Positions 47,166 through 55,887 of a stretch of 64,000 nt of DNA are shown one piece after another (the first letter of the stretch is position 1; every line of letters starts with the position of its first letter). This DNA comes from CAVUCE01 sp963739985 (GTDB taxonomy: Bacteria; Bacteroidota; Ignavibacteria; Ignavibacteriales; Ignavibacteriaceae): positions 1 to 64,000 of the forward strand of contig CAVUCE010000011.1 of the NCBI GenBank assembly GCA_963739985.1. The letters run 5' to 3'. Both the position numbers and the translations under genes were made by a program. The notes beneath the pieces are model-generated. The model did no database searches. It was not told where the DNA came from and saw nothing but the letters and a program-made list of their open reading frames with translations.

Positions 47166-48014
47166 CTATTTTAGAACAATGAGCTTCTTTGCTTGCGAGT
47201 AATTGTCTGCTTTAATTCTATATAAGTACACTCCGCTGGAAAGAGACGAAGCATTAAAATTAACAGAATATTTTCCTGTTGGTTCGTTTTTATTAACCAG
47301 GGTTGCCACTTCATTGCCAAGCATGTTGTATATTTTTAATGTTACAAAAGTCTGAACCGGGACTTGATATTCAATTGTCGTAGTCGGATTAAATGGGTTC
47401 GGATAATTCTGTTTGAGCTCGAATGAATTCGGAGTTTGAACTGTAGTTTCATTTATTGCTGTTGTACTAGAATAAGAGAGATCATCCATATAGAATGAAG
47501 TGCCGGTGTGGGAATTTACCGCGGGCTCAACCATTATTGTAATTGCCGCCGAATCAGGCGAATCGTTTGCATAGTAAGATATAGGAAGCGAAAATTGCGT
47601 CCAAGAACCGATGCTTGAGATAGTTTTGAATATCCCTCCCCCGATACCTTTATCTCCTTTATAAAGTGCTGTAATTATAACAAGAGAATCTGAACCGGAA
47701 GAAGTGAACTTATAATATCCGGTCAAACTCGACGGCCTGTCGGTGAATGGAAATTTTGTCTCGAGCGAGGGTGAAATTTGAAACCCGGCGACCGATGCTA
47801 CTGTTCCGTTTACCGAAGATGAAGCCGAATGCGCATCGGAAGATTGTGATATATTAGTAAATTGATCGTTGTTTGTTGTTTGCCAGCCGTCAGGATTTCC
47901 GTTTGTCCAGTTTTCAAAACCCGCATTAGGTATTTGAGCTTGAATGGCAACTGCCGAAATGATGATAAAAATATAAGTATTTAACACAAAACAGCGAAGC
48001 GCTTTTTTACACAT
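47166..48014 (-). CDS. Secreted carbohydrate-binding-like protein with T9SS tail
   Basis: A 282-residue protein. Signal peptide (about 1-27), then a jelly-roll-like module (PNAGFENWTNGNPDGWQTTN, GYYKFTSSGSDSLVIITALYK, FYMDDLSYS) similar to cell-surface carbohydrate-binding modules, then T9SS tail (NYPNPFNPTTTIEYQVP, SSGVYLYRIKADN). It lies 11 bases upstream of the 640-residue gene on the same strand, so the two are probably co-transcribed. Confidence 0.85.
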   Translation of the reverse strand: MCKKALRCFVLNTYIFIIISAVAIQAQIPNAGFENWTNGNPDGWQTTNNDQFTNISQSSDAHSASSSVNGTVASVAGFQISPSLETKFPFTDRPSSLTGYYKFTSSGSDSLVIITALYKGDKGIGGGIFKTISSIGSWTQFSLPISYYANDSPDSAAITIMVEPAVNSHTGTSFYMDDLSYSSTTAINETTVQTPNSFELKQNYPNPFNPTTTIEYQVPVQTFVTLKIYNMLGNEVATLVNKNEPTGKYSVNFNASSLSSGVYLYRIKADNYSQAKKLIVLK

Positions 48015-48184
48015 AAAATTATCCTTTCAATAAATTCCGGATACAATAACAGTACATTTCTATACTCAGCACTTTTAATTGTTGGATAACTTAATCTCGT
48101 AAGGAAACTCAATCAACTGCCCGTTCGGTTAGTTTTTATTTAAAAGACTTGCTGTTTTATTAGTTTTGAATGAGAATTGATGCG

Positions 48185-48835
48185 TTACACAATTCTGTTT
48201 TTAATAGCCTTTGCAACGGCTTCGGCGCGTGAATTTACATGAAGTTTTGTATAAATATTATGGAGATGAAATTTTACGGTATGAAAACTGACAAAAAGTT
48301 TATCCGCTATCGCCTTGGTACCGTGACCTTCAATTAACGCTTCAAGTACCTCTTTTTCCCTGTCAGAAAGTAAAGAAGGAGTTAATTGACCGGCGGATGA
48401 TTGAAAATACTGCAATACTTTCTGCGCTACTTCCCCGGAAAACGGTGCACCACCGTCGCAGGCTTCCTGTATTGAATTCAGTAGCCTCCCGGAAGGACTT
48501 TTCTTTAATATATAACCAACAGCACCGCCTCGAAGAGATTGAAATATTTTTTCGCTGTCGCTGTATACCGTCAACATCATTACGCGTAGATTGGGAAATC
48601 CATTTTTTAATTCTTTCAAACAACTAATGCCCGATTTCTCAGGCATTTCAATATCAAGCAGCAAAATATCAGGAATATCATTTTCAATGTTCGCTAAAGC
48701 CTGCTTTATGTTATGATAAGAAGCTACACATTTAAACCCGTCAGATTTGTTTAACAAACTGGAAAGTATTTCCATGAAATCATCATCATCATCGAGCATT
48801 GCTACTCTAATTATGTTTTTCAGTTCCATATTCAA
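48185..48835 (-). CDS. Response regulator, NarL/FixJ (LuxR-type HTH) family
   Basis: A 216-residue protein: receiver (acidic pocket DDDDD at 15-19, phospho-acceptor D61 in LLLDIEMP) and LuxR-type HTH (SDREKEVLEALIEGHGTKAIADKLFVSFHTVKFHLHNIY, about 155-200). It lies 69 bases downstream of the large Y_Y_Y sensor kinase, its expected partner. Targets may include the secreted-protein genes just downstream, which is inference from position. Confidence 0.92.
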   Translation of the reverse strand: MNMELKNIIRVAMLDDDDDFMEILSSLLNKSDGFKCVASYHNIKQALANIENDIPDILLLDIEMPEKSGISCLKELKNGFPNLRVMMLTVYSDSEKIFQSLRGGAVGYILKKSPSGRLLNSIQEACDGGAPFSGEVAQKVLQYFQSSAGQLTPSLLSDREKEVLEALIEGHGTKAIADKLFVSFHTVKFHLHNIYTKLHVNSRAEAVAKAIKNRIV

Positions 48836-48904
48836 ATATAAGTTTTGAATTTAAACTCAGATTAATAATTGAAATCCGCAACTGATCGATAGAGCAGTTT
48901 TGCG

Positions 48905-51900
48905 TTACAAAGGAAAACTTATTTCCAATATAGTACCTTCCCCCGGTGTGCTATGAATTGAGCATTTACCTTTTAACTCAGCGGTGTTTTTATGAATGTT
49001 CAATAATCCCTTGCCGGGAATAATTTTATCTTTTTCAAATCCTTTACCGTTATCCTTAACCGATAAATAAATGTTTTTATTTTTTACGGCCAGGCTGAAA
49101 TCAATTATCGTGCATTCCGAATATTTAATGGCGTTATTGATTGCTTCTTTAGCAATCAGTTGAAGATTCCTTTTAATTTGAGAGTTTACCTTTACATTAT
49201 CAATATTGTCGGTATTTATATTCATTTCAATGTTTTTAACTTCACAAGTTTCAAAAGCAAAATTTTTAAAATTAAATATAAAATCGTTCAATGTATCATA
49301 CTTAGGATCAATGGCCCAGATTACATCTATCATTTGGTCAACAAGGGTCCTCGCAATTTTACCGACTCTAAAAATCGAATTGTTTTCGATTTCTTTGAGA
49401 ATTTTTCCGTTTCCTTCTTTTTGTTCTTCCTGCTCAATTAAAGCATGTTCGGAAAGTATTGCTATTTTCGTCAATCCAGATCCTATTTCATCGTGCAAGT
49501 CTTCCGCAATTTTTATTTTTATTTTTTGGATTTCAAGTTTGCGCTTGTTCTTCATCCTGATCAGGGAAAAAGTAGAAATTGTAATTATTGAAAACCATAG
49601 GCTTAAAAACCACCATTTCATGTAAAACGGTTTACTAATTCTGAAGCTAATCGACGCCATTACGTTGCCTAAAATATCCCCGGAATTAAATGAATTGACC
49701 TGAAATGTATATTTACCAGTTTTAAGAGAAGCATACGTAACAGAATTCTTATCCACAAGTTTGTTCCATTTTTTTTCAATATTCAACATGCGGTAATTAT
49801 ATACTCTATTTTTGTCCTCCATATTATCGATACGCGTAAACTCAAAAGTAATATTATCCTGATCACTGGCCAGTATGGGCTTAGAAGTCAGCGGATAATC
49901 GGTACCATTTACAAGTATTTTGTTAAAGTAAATTGATGTGTGAATAATTTTTTTAGTTTTATCGGGTTCATAAATGTAAATGTCGGTTGAACTGCCGAAC
50001 ACTAACAAATCATTTCTGGATGAAATTGAAAAAAAAGGCATGTTGGGTATTTCTTCACTAAGTTCGCTGGAAGTTACATAGTCTTCGGTCAATTTTTGGA
50101 TTCCGTCCTGAGTTGCGATCCAGAGACTGTTATTCTCTGAGAGTGCGATATCCCATATTCCATTACTTATTAAACCGGAAGAGCGTGACAAAGTAGTGAA
50201 TTTGTGGTCTCTCATTATAGCCAATCCACCGTACCGTGTTCCTATAACTAACTGGCCGTTAGAAGTTTCAGTGATAGCCCTTATAGAAGCATCCGGAAGC
50301 CCGTTTGACTGGTCATATTTTAGTACCGTCACAGCTGTATCGTTGTAGCTTGTTCCAAAATCCTTCATCACTTTATCTCTGGAAAAATAAGTAAGGCCGT
50401 GAGCATAACCGCCAAACCAGAAATTCTGTTTGGAATCTTCATATATTATTCTAACTGAATTATCGGGCAATCCGTCGCGGTCAGTATAAATTTTAATTAC
50501 CCGCCTAGGATTAGAGTTGCTTAAGACTATTACGCCCAGATCAAGTGCACTCGCCCAAATATTACCCTCATCATCTTCAATACTTTTATATAATCCATAG
50601 AATTTAAATCTAGACGAGAGGTTTGTCGATTTTATTAATTTAAGATAGGAATGATTTTTTGATAACGGATTTGTATTTATAATTGAATATTCATCTATCG
50701 ATCCATAACCGTATGTTAAAATAATTTTACCTTCATGATAAGAAATAAAGTTTGGGTGCTGATGCAGCGAAAATTTTGATATTACATGAGAGAACGTATG
50801 CCAATTATTTACTTTGTCCTTCCAAATTTCCATTAGACCTACACTTGTAGTGAACCATGCATGCGAATAATTATCTATTATTGATGTAGTAAAATATTTG
50901 CCCTTTGATGCGTTATGAAAGTATTTATTTTTTTCAATTTTAATAAGATTTTGATAAACGAGTTTTGAAATTCCGTTATTATTATTCCCTATCCATAAAA
51001 TACCGGCGTTATCGATCATAGAAAATATTACATTATTATTCTGCAAGCCATTTTGCTCACTAACTCCCGACAATACATTTAAATCATTTTTATCAACCTT
51101 TAATAATCCTCCATTCCCACAGATATAAAGATAATTTAAACTTTGTACGCTGCTTATATTAAAATAATTTCTTCCTGATTTAAGAGACCTGCTAATAATC
51201 GTGTTACCATCTTCCTTTATTAGAGTCCCATTTCTTTTTAAGAAAAATTGTGTCGCGTTTTTTTCCGAATAAATTGATAGTATATCGTTAAAAAAATCAT
51301 TTTTTGAATCTGATTTTCGAGTAAAGTTTTGTGAAGTTTTATTATACGTAAATAGCCCGTTGCTTGCCCCTACCAGTATATTGCCTTCTGCATCCTCATC
51401 AATGGTATTGACTACTCCGATTTCACCTTTATTCTCATTACTAATGACTTTATTATGTTTGATCAGAAAAATTGAGCTATCAGTACCGCACCAAATTGTA
51501 GAATCGTCTGCTTCATATATAGTAGTAATGGATTCCTGATTCTCAGGTACATTTAATTTAAAATGAATGATCTTGCCGTCTTTAAATTCATCGATTCCTT
51601 CTTCGTTATACCCAATCCACACGGCTCCTCTGTCGTATCTGTCCGCCACAACAAGTCTAACATCATTAAACGCCAAACCATTATCTGTTGTAAAGTTTTG
51701 AAATTCTTTACTATCAAATTTGCTTAAACCTTCCTCTGTTGCGGCCCAAATAAACCCCAGTGAATCCTGACATAATGAATTGATATTATTTGACACTAAG
51801 CCGTCATTCATTGTGTAGTTATGAAAAATTAATTGCTGAGCGCCGGTTTGAAAAGTGTGACCGAGAAATAGCAGAATGCACAATATTATTTGATACTTTA

Positions 51901-51907
51901 TTTTCAA
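48905..51907 (-). CDS. Sensor histidine kinase with two-component beta-propeller and Y_Y_Y domain
   Basis: A 1000-residue protein. Signal peptide (about 1-24), about a dozen Reg_prop propeller repeats (SLCQDSLGFIWAATEEGLSK, DNAGILWIGNNNNGISK, DSKQNFWFGGYAHGLTYF, ENNSLWIATQDGIQK), a Y_Y_Y domain (about 660-755: NRVYNYRMLNIEKKWNKL, GKYTFQVNSFNSGD), one membrane helix (about 765-785), HisKA_3-type phospho-acceptor in DLHDEIGSGLTKIAIL (H near 803) and a HATPase domain (KEAINNAIKYS, VKDNGKGF, GKGLLNIHKNTAEL). Such kinases sense periplasmic ligands, often sugars. Confidence 0.95.
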   Translation of the reverse strand: MKIKYQIILCILLFLGHTFQTGAQQLIFHNYTMNDGLVSNNINSLCQDSLGFIWAATEEGLSKFDSKEFQNFTTDNGLAFNDVRLVVADRYDRGAVWIGYNEEGIDEFKDGKIIHFKLNVPENQESITTIYEADDSTIWCGTDSSIFLIKHNKVISNENKGEIGVVNTIDEDAEGNILVGASNGLFTYNKTSQNFTRKSDSKNDFFNDILSIYSEKNATQFFLKRNGTLIKEDGNTIISRSLKSGRNYFNISSVQSLNYLYICGNGGLLKVDKNDLNVLSGVSEQNGLQNNNVIFSMIDNAGILWIGNNNNGISKLVYQNLIKIEKNKYFHNASKGKYFTTSIIDNYSHAWFTTSVGLMEIWKDKVNNWHTFSHVISKFSLHQHPNFISYHEGKIILTYGYGSIDEYSIINTNPLSKNHSYLKLIKSTNLSSRFKFYGLYKSIEDDEGNIWASALDLGVIVLSNSNPRRVIKIYTDRDGLPDNSVRIIYEDSKQNFWFGGYAHGLTYFSRDKVMKDFGTSYNDTAVTVLKYDQSNGLPDASIRAITETSNGQLVIGTRYGGLAIMRDHKFTTLSRSSGLISNGIWDIALSENNSLWIATQDGIQKLTEDYVTSSELSEEIPNMPFFSISSRNDLLVFGSSTDIYIYEPDKTKKIIHTSIYFNKILVNGTDYPLTSKPILASDQDNITFEFTRIDNMEDKNRVYNYRMLNIEKKWNKLVDKNSVTYASLKTGKYTFQVNSFNSGDILGNVMASISFRISKPFYMKWWFLSLWFSIITISTFSLIRMKNKRKLEIQKIKIKIAEDLHDEIGSGLTKIAILSEHALIEQEEQKEGNGKILKEIENNSIFRVGKIARTLVDQMIDVIWAIDPKYDTLNDFIFNFKNFAFETCEVKNIEMNINTDNIDNVKVNSQIKRNLQLIAKEAINNAIKYSECTIIDFSLAVKNKNIYLSVKDNGKGFEKDKIIPGKGLLNIHKNTAELKGKCSIHSTPGEGTILEISFPL

Positions 51908-52125
51908 AACTGTTTATTCTTTACAGTGTTTTTTTGACAGACGAGAACAAATCCCATAAATAGAATCGAGTAAATGAGATACAGGAAAGATTTACCACCA
52001 TTTAATTGGAAAATAATATTGAACTATGTTAAATGGTAGTTATAAAAGAAACGCGTGTTTCACAGCACGGGGTGTTTAGGGTGTGTTGGAATACGAAAAG
52101 AACTATAATTCAAATTTAGCGACAA

Positions 52126-52171
52126 AAATAAAAACAGCGCGTTAGAATTCATTTAATAACAAATCTAACGC
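52126..52171 (-). terminator. Intrinsic terminator after the M3 peptidase gene
   Basis: GCGTTAGA (52139-52146) and TCTAACGC (52164-52171) pair perfectly. On the minus strand a T-rich tract (GTTTTTATTTTT) follows. It lies 21 bases beyond the stop. Confidence 0.82.
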
Positions 52172-52191
52172 ACTTTATGAAATAATTTTGC

Positions 52192-54237
52192 TTACTTCAA
52201 ACCGCGATTTTTTAACATCGGTTCAATTTCAGGATCGTGACCTGTAAACTCATGGAATATTTTCTCGTAATCTTCGGTAGCGCCTCTTGAAAGAATCATC
52301 TTTCTAAAACGGTCGCCGTTTTTACGCGTTAATCCGCCGTTGTCTAAAAACCATTGATACGCGTCGTCATCAAGCATTTCCGACCAGAGATAAGCATAAT
52401 AACCGGCGGCATAGCCGTTGCCCCAGATATGCATAAAATAACTAGAGCGGTAACGAGGCGGTACTTGAGGCAGATACAGGTGATCTTTCTTTAAGCTTGA
52501 AGTTTCAAACTTATCAGCATTCTGTTCAGGCGCTTCAGGCGATATTGTATGCCATGCCATATCAAGATCGGCGGCTTCAAGAAGCTCCGTGAAATCATAG
52601 CCCTGGTTAAAATTGTTTGCCTTTTTAATTTTATCAACGAGTTCCTTAGAAATAGGTTTCCCGGTTTTGTAATTCAGCGCGTAATGTTCAAGAACTTTTG
52701 GATAAAGCGCCCAGTGTTCATTGAACTGCGACGGGAATTCAACAAAGTCGCGCGGTACATTTGTACCGGAAAGACTCGGATATTGCTGATCAGCGAACAT
52801 GCCGTGTAAAGCGTGACCGAATTCATGGAACATAGTTGTAACGTCATCATAGCTTAACAATGCCGGTTTTCCCGGAGCAGGTTTCGCGAAGTTGCATACA
52901 TTATAAATAACGGGTTTTGTGTTAAGCAATTTCGACTGCTGAACAAAGTTATCCATCCAAGCTCCGCCGCCTTTATTATCTCGTTTGAAATAATCGGCAT
53001 AAAAAAGAGCGAGAGGTGAACCGTCTCTATCATATACTTCAAAAACACGGACATCTTTTTGATAAACAGGAATATTATGAAGTTCTTTGAATGTCAGTCC
53101 GTAAAGTTCGTGGGCTTCATAAAAAATACCTTTCTGAAGCACATTATCGAGCACAAAGTAAGGTTTGATTTGAGAGTCATCCAAGTTGAATTTAGCCTTG
53201 CGAAGTTTTTCGGCATAATAGCTCCAGTCCCATGGTTCAAGCTTAAAACTTTTTCCGGTATTATCTATATAAGACTGAATTTCTGAGGCTTCTTTATGTT
53301 CATTGGCAACAGTAGCGGAAACAATTCCCGAAAGGAATTTTTCAACCGCACCAGGTGTTTTAGCCATTTGATCTTCAAGTACCCAAGCGGCGTAATTCGG
53401 AAAGCCTAATAACTTTGCTTTTTCAGCACGGATTTTGGCAATGCGTTCAATATCAGCGCGAGTATCATTAGCATCGTTTCGCTCGCATCTGTTCCATGAA
53501 TCTTCAAACAACTGTTTACGTGTGTCTCTATTTTCAAGAGATTGAAGATCGGGCTGCTGCGTTGTATTCTGAAGAGGAATAATCCATTTCCCCTTCAAAC
53601 CACGTGCATTGGCGGCTTGAGCCGCGGCATCAATTTCAGAATTCGAAAGACCGGCAAGTTCTGATCTATTACTTACAACAAGGGCGCCTGCTTTTGTTCC
53701 GGCTAATAATTTATTTACGAATTTTGCGACAAGGGTTGCTTCCTCTTCATTTAACTTTTTCAATTTGGTTTTATCTTCTTTAGATAAATCGGCTCCCGCA
53801 TGCACAAACTTTTTGTAATAATATGAAATCAGTTTCTGCGATTCATGATCAAGTTTTAACTGATCAAGTTTCCTGTAAACCGCTTTCACTCTTTCGAATA
53901 ATTTTGTATTCAGAAAAATCGCATCGCTGTGAGCGGCAAGTTTCGGTGCTTCTTCCTCCTGCACTTTCTGAAGCACGGAATCAGTATTAGCGCTTGTTAT
54001 CGCATTAAATACTAATGTAACACGATCCAGAAGCTGACCGCTTTTTTCAAGCGCGACAAGGGTGTTTTCAAAAGTAGGCGGATCGGGATTATCGGCAATT
54101 TTTTTAATTTCTTCGAGCTCCTGCTGCATTCCTTTTTCAATAGCCGGTTTGTAATCACTGTCTTTAATTTTATCAAACGGCGGCGCCTGGAAAGGCAGTT
54201 TACTTGCAGTGAAAAAAGGATTGGTATGTTTAACCAC
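52192..54237 (-). CDS. M3-family peptidyl-dipeptidase (Dcp-like)
   Basis: A 681-residue zinc peptidase of full M3A length. FHEFGHALHGMF (about 468-479) is the HEXXH site, and NQGYDFTELLEAADLDMAWH and LYLPQVPPRYRSSYFMHIWG are the usual downstream blocks. The N-terminus NPFFTASKLPFQAPPFDKIK is that of the mature Dcp. The open frame starts at a GTG (54237), and a well-formed signal peptide is encoded directly upstream in another frame (see the neighbouring entry), so the intact gene was probably exported to the periplasm. Confidence 0.93.
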   Translation of the reverse strand: MVKHTNPFFTASKLPFQAPPFDKIKDSDYKPAIEKGMQQELEEIKKIADNPDPPTFENTLVALEKSGQLLDRVTLVFNAITSANTDSVLQKVQEEEAPKLAAHSDAIFLNTKLFERVKAVYRKLDQLKLDHESQKLISYYYKKFVHAGADLSKEDKTKLKKLNEEEATLVAKFVNKLLAGTKAGALVVSNRSELAGLSNSEIDAAAQAANARGLKGKWIIPLQNTTQQPDLQSLENRDTRKQLFEDSWNRCERNDANDTRADIERIAKIRAEKAKLLGFPNYAAWVLEDQMAKTPGAVEKFLSGIVSATVANEHKEASEIQSYIDNTGKSFKLEPWDWSYYAEKLRKAKFNLDDSQIKPYFVLDNVLQKGIFYEAHELYGLTFKELHNIPVYQKDVRVFEVYDRDGSPLALFYADYFKRDNKGGGAWMDNFVQQSKLLNTKPVIYNVCNFAKPAPGKPALLSYDDVTTMFHEFGHALHGMFADQQYPSLSGTNVPRDFVEFPSQFNEHWALYPKVLEHYALNYKTGKPISKELVDKIKKANNFNQGYDFTELLEAADLDMAWHTISPEAPEQNADKFETSSLKKDHLYLPQVPPRYRSSYFMHIWGNGYAAGYYAYLWSEMLDDDAYQWFLDNGGLTRKNGDRFRKMILSRGATEDYEKIFHEFTGHDPEIEPMLKNRGLK

Positions 54238-54337
54238 TGGATTCTCTCGCTGTGTTATTAAAAGTTGATGCTGTCATAAGCGATATAAATCCAAATGACA
54301 GCACAAAAAAGAGGGTTTTGTTTAAAAAATGGGACAT
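54238..54337 (-). other. Out-of-frame signal peptide of the M3 peptidase
   Basis: ATG at 54337-54335 begins MSHFLNKTLFFVLSFGFISL then MTAS and a short linker (TFNNTARE) before a stop at 54232-54230. The distance to the GTG of the peptidase is 100 bases, one base from being in frame. The two frames overlap at GAATCCAGTGGTTAAAC. A single-base indel near 54238-54260 would fuse them into one exported precursor. Confidence 0.6.
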
Positions 54338-54594
54338 TGTGAATATTCCTTTTGATCTTTAATCGATGCGCCTGCATGAGTAAATACCGGGTTTTGAAAT
54401 GACCGGATTGATTTAACCCGGCATTTTTAGGGCATGAGCTTATAATTCCGTCAATACAAGCGGAGCCATTACCCAACTCCATCAAAGCAATTTTATTGCT
54501 CAAAATATAATAATATTTTGGGTTTTTACTTATGGCATGAAGTAAACTAATAACTTGTCATTATATTGGTAAAATGAAGTGGTTTTAGAAGTAA

Positions 54595-54873
54595 ATTCTT
54601 GAAGTAGGCTGGTATAAAAGTCGGTACACTAATGATCAGAAATCATTAGTTGTTTGTTTAGGTGAAGTTGAAGGTGTGTGGTATTTGCTGAGGGAGGAAA
54701 TTCTTCCGGATAATTATAAACTCTACTTCAAGGAGAAATTTGGACTTACAGACCCGGCAGATTTGGATGCTTTGCTTAATGCTTACAATAATGCGGTCAA
54801 AAATAAATCATATAAATATCTACATGCGAAAAAGATAAAACTCAACAAATACAGGGAATGGGCTAGTACTTGA
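54595..54873 (+). CDS. Small protein or gene fragment, unrecognised
   Basis: The frame is open from 54595 and reads ILEVGWYKSRYTNDQKSLVV, then CLGEVEGVWYLLREEILPDN, then LYFKEKFGLTDPADLDALLN and a lysine-rich tail, stopping at 54873. The composition is protein-like, with a helix-loop pattern. No good start codon lies at its beginning (a GTG is at 54676), so it may be a 5'-truncated relic. Family not recognised; it sits at the left edge of a region of mobile-element remnants. Confidence 0.35.
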   Translation: MLEVGWYKSRYTNDQKSLVVCLGEVEGVWYLLREEILPDNYKLYFKEKFGLTDPADLDALLNAYNNAVKNKSYKYLHAKKIKLNKYREWAST

Positions 54874-54990
54874 GAGGGGCTAAGGTTGACAACCAAAAAC
54901 GTGAAGAATTGTGCCGGGATGTATTGGTATGATGAAGCTTACAAAAAACAGTTACTAAAAATCAGACGCTTGAACAAATTGCATTAAATA

Positions 54991-55013
54991 AAAACGGGCA
55001 GAGAAGTCTGCCC
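54991..55013 (-). terminator. Compact hairpin, terminator on minus strand
   Basis: GGGCAGA (54996-55002) and TCTGCCC (55007-55013) form a perfect stem with a GAAG loop. On the minus strand the stem is followed by GTTTTTATTT. The gene it would end, to the right, is no longer recognisable. Confidence 0.65.
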
Positions 55014-55432
55014 ATATAATTGTATTTATGATGAAAATTCTTGTAAAAAAGCTCAAATCTAGTAGCGTAATTAATCTTGTGTTAATGGGTAATGTAGAAC
55101 TTGTGACTAAGCGAAGTAGTGCCCGCTTTGAAGGATAGACTTCGTCAACCTTAGCTTATCTTCTGCGAAAGTACTTGATATTGTTTTTTTAATTAACAAA
55201 CCTATTGTCAGATAGACTTTGGCGATTGTTCTTTTGCAAATGGCTTTACATAGAACTAATTTTTTAATTTTTTTGAGAATTATTGAAGAATTTCCTTTAA
55301 TGAAAAATACCATTTACACAAATTACTTTACAGACTCACAGGCTAAGTAACTCCGTTTTAATTAATCCCTTAGTGGTCATTGGCAACAATTTGTTAGTTT
55401 AGGTAGTATGATTTTATTATCGATGATAATTC
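55014..55432. other. Degenerate intergenic region
   Basis: No recognisable gene. An open frame of 68 codons on the minus strand (55107-55313) is lysine- and isoleucine-rich without any domain and looks non-coding. Lies between the hairpin at 55 kb and the IS3 remnant. Confidence 0.5.
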
Positions 55433-55612
55433 TTATTTGTTGAACAATGAGTTTTCACTTATTCCAAGATCCGGGGATATCTGTTTAATTGGTCTTTCTG
55501 ATTCAATGACCATCTTTACCGCTGATACCTTGAATTCCTTATCAAAGATTCTACATGGTACTTTTGCTGATATTTTATTTGCTCCTATATTTTTACTTTT
55601 AGTAATATAGTT
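55433..55612 (-). pseudogene. IS3-family OrfA transposase remnant
   Basis: About 60 codons read CRIFDKEFKVSAVKMVIESE followed by RPIKQISPDLGISENSLFNK and stop. This is the N-terminal helix-turn-helix of IS3-type OrfA (usually K-R-x-F-x-x-EFK...A-V...G). The rest of OrfA and all of OrfB are missing. An IS-end-like sequence lies just upstream (55605-55648). Confidence 0.75.
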
Positions 55613-55648
55613 GCTTTTCTAGATGTCTACAATTTGGGGTACGGTTCA
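55605..55648 (-). mobile_element. IS3-type left end, copy 1
   Basis: On the minus strand it begins TGAACCGTACCCCAAATTGT and ends AAAAGCAACTATAT. A very similar 44-base segment lies at 57940-57983 in the same orientation (about 34 of 44 positions identical by eye). It abuts the OrfA remnant, so it is the IS upstream end. A roughly 45-codon open frame just outside it (to about 55795, minus strand, ending KKIPYKKIKSRIVT) is not recognised. Confidence 0.6.
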
Positions 55649-55887
55649 AGTTACAATTCTCGATTTAATTTTTTTATATGGAATTTTTTTAGTCCCTTTT
55701 TCATCCATAAGATCGATTGCATACTTCCTTATAATTTCTGATATTAAAACCGGATTTAACGTTAATAACCATTTGAGACAGAGAAATGATACTCCATAGT
55801 ATTAATTCTGCTGAAGAAAAATTTGTAATCCTTTAAAACACAAGATTGATTATGTGTTTGAAAATAATTATTCAATAGGCACCTTTA

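Noticed and set aside
54258..54503. 81-codon minus-strand ORF before the M3 peptidase
   Set aside because: It overlaps the peptidase signal peptide in another frame and has no recognisable motif.
55107..55313. 68-codon minus-strand ORF near the IS3 remnant
   Set aside because: Lysine/isoleucine-rich with no domain; in an evidently degenerate stretch.
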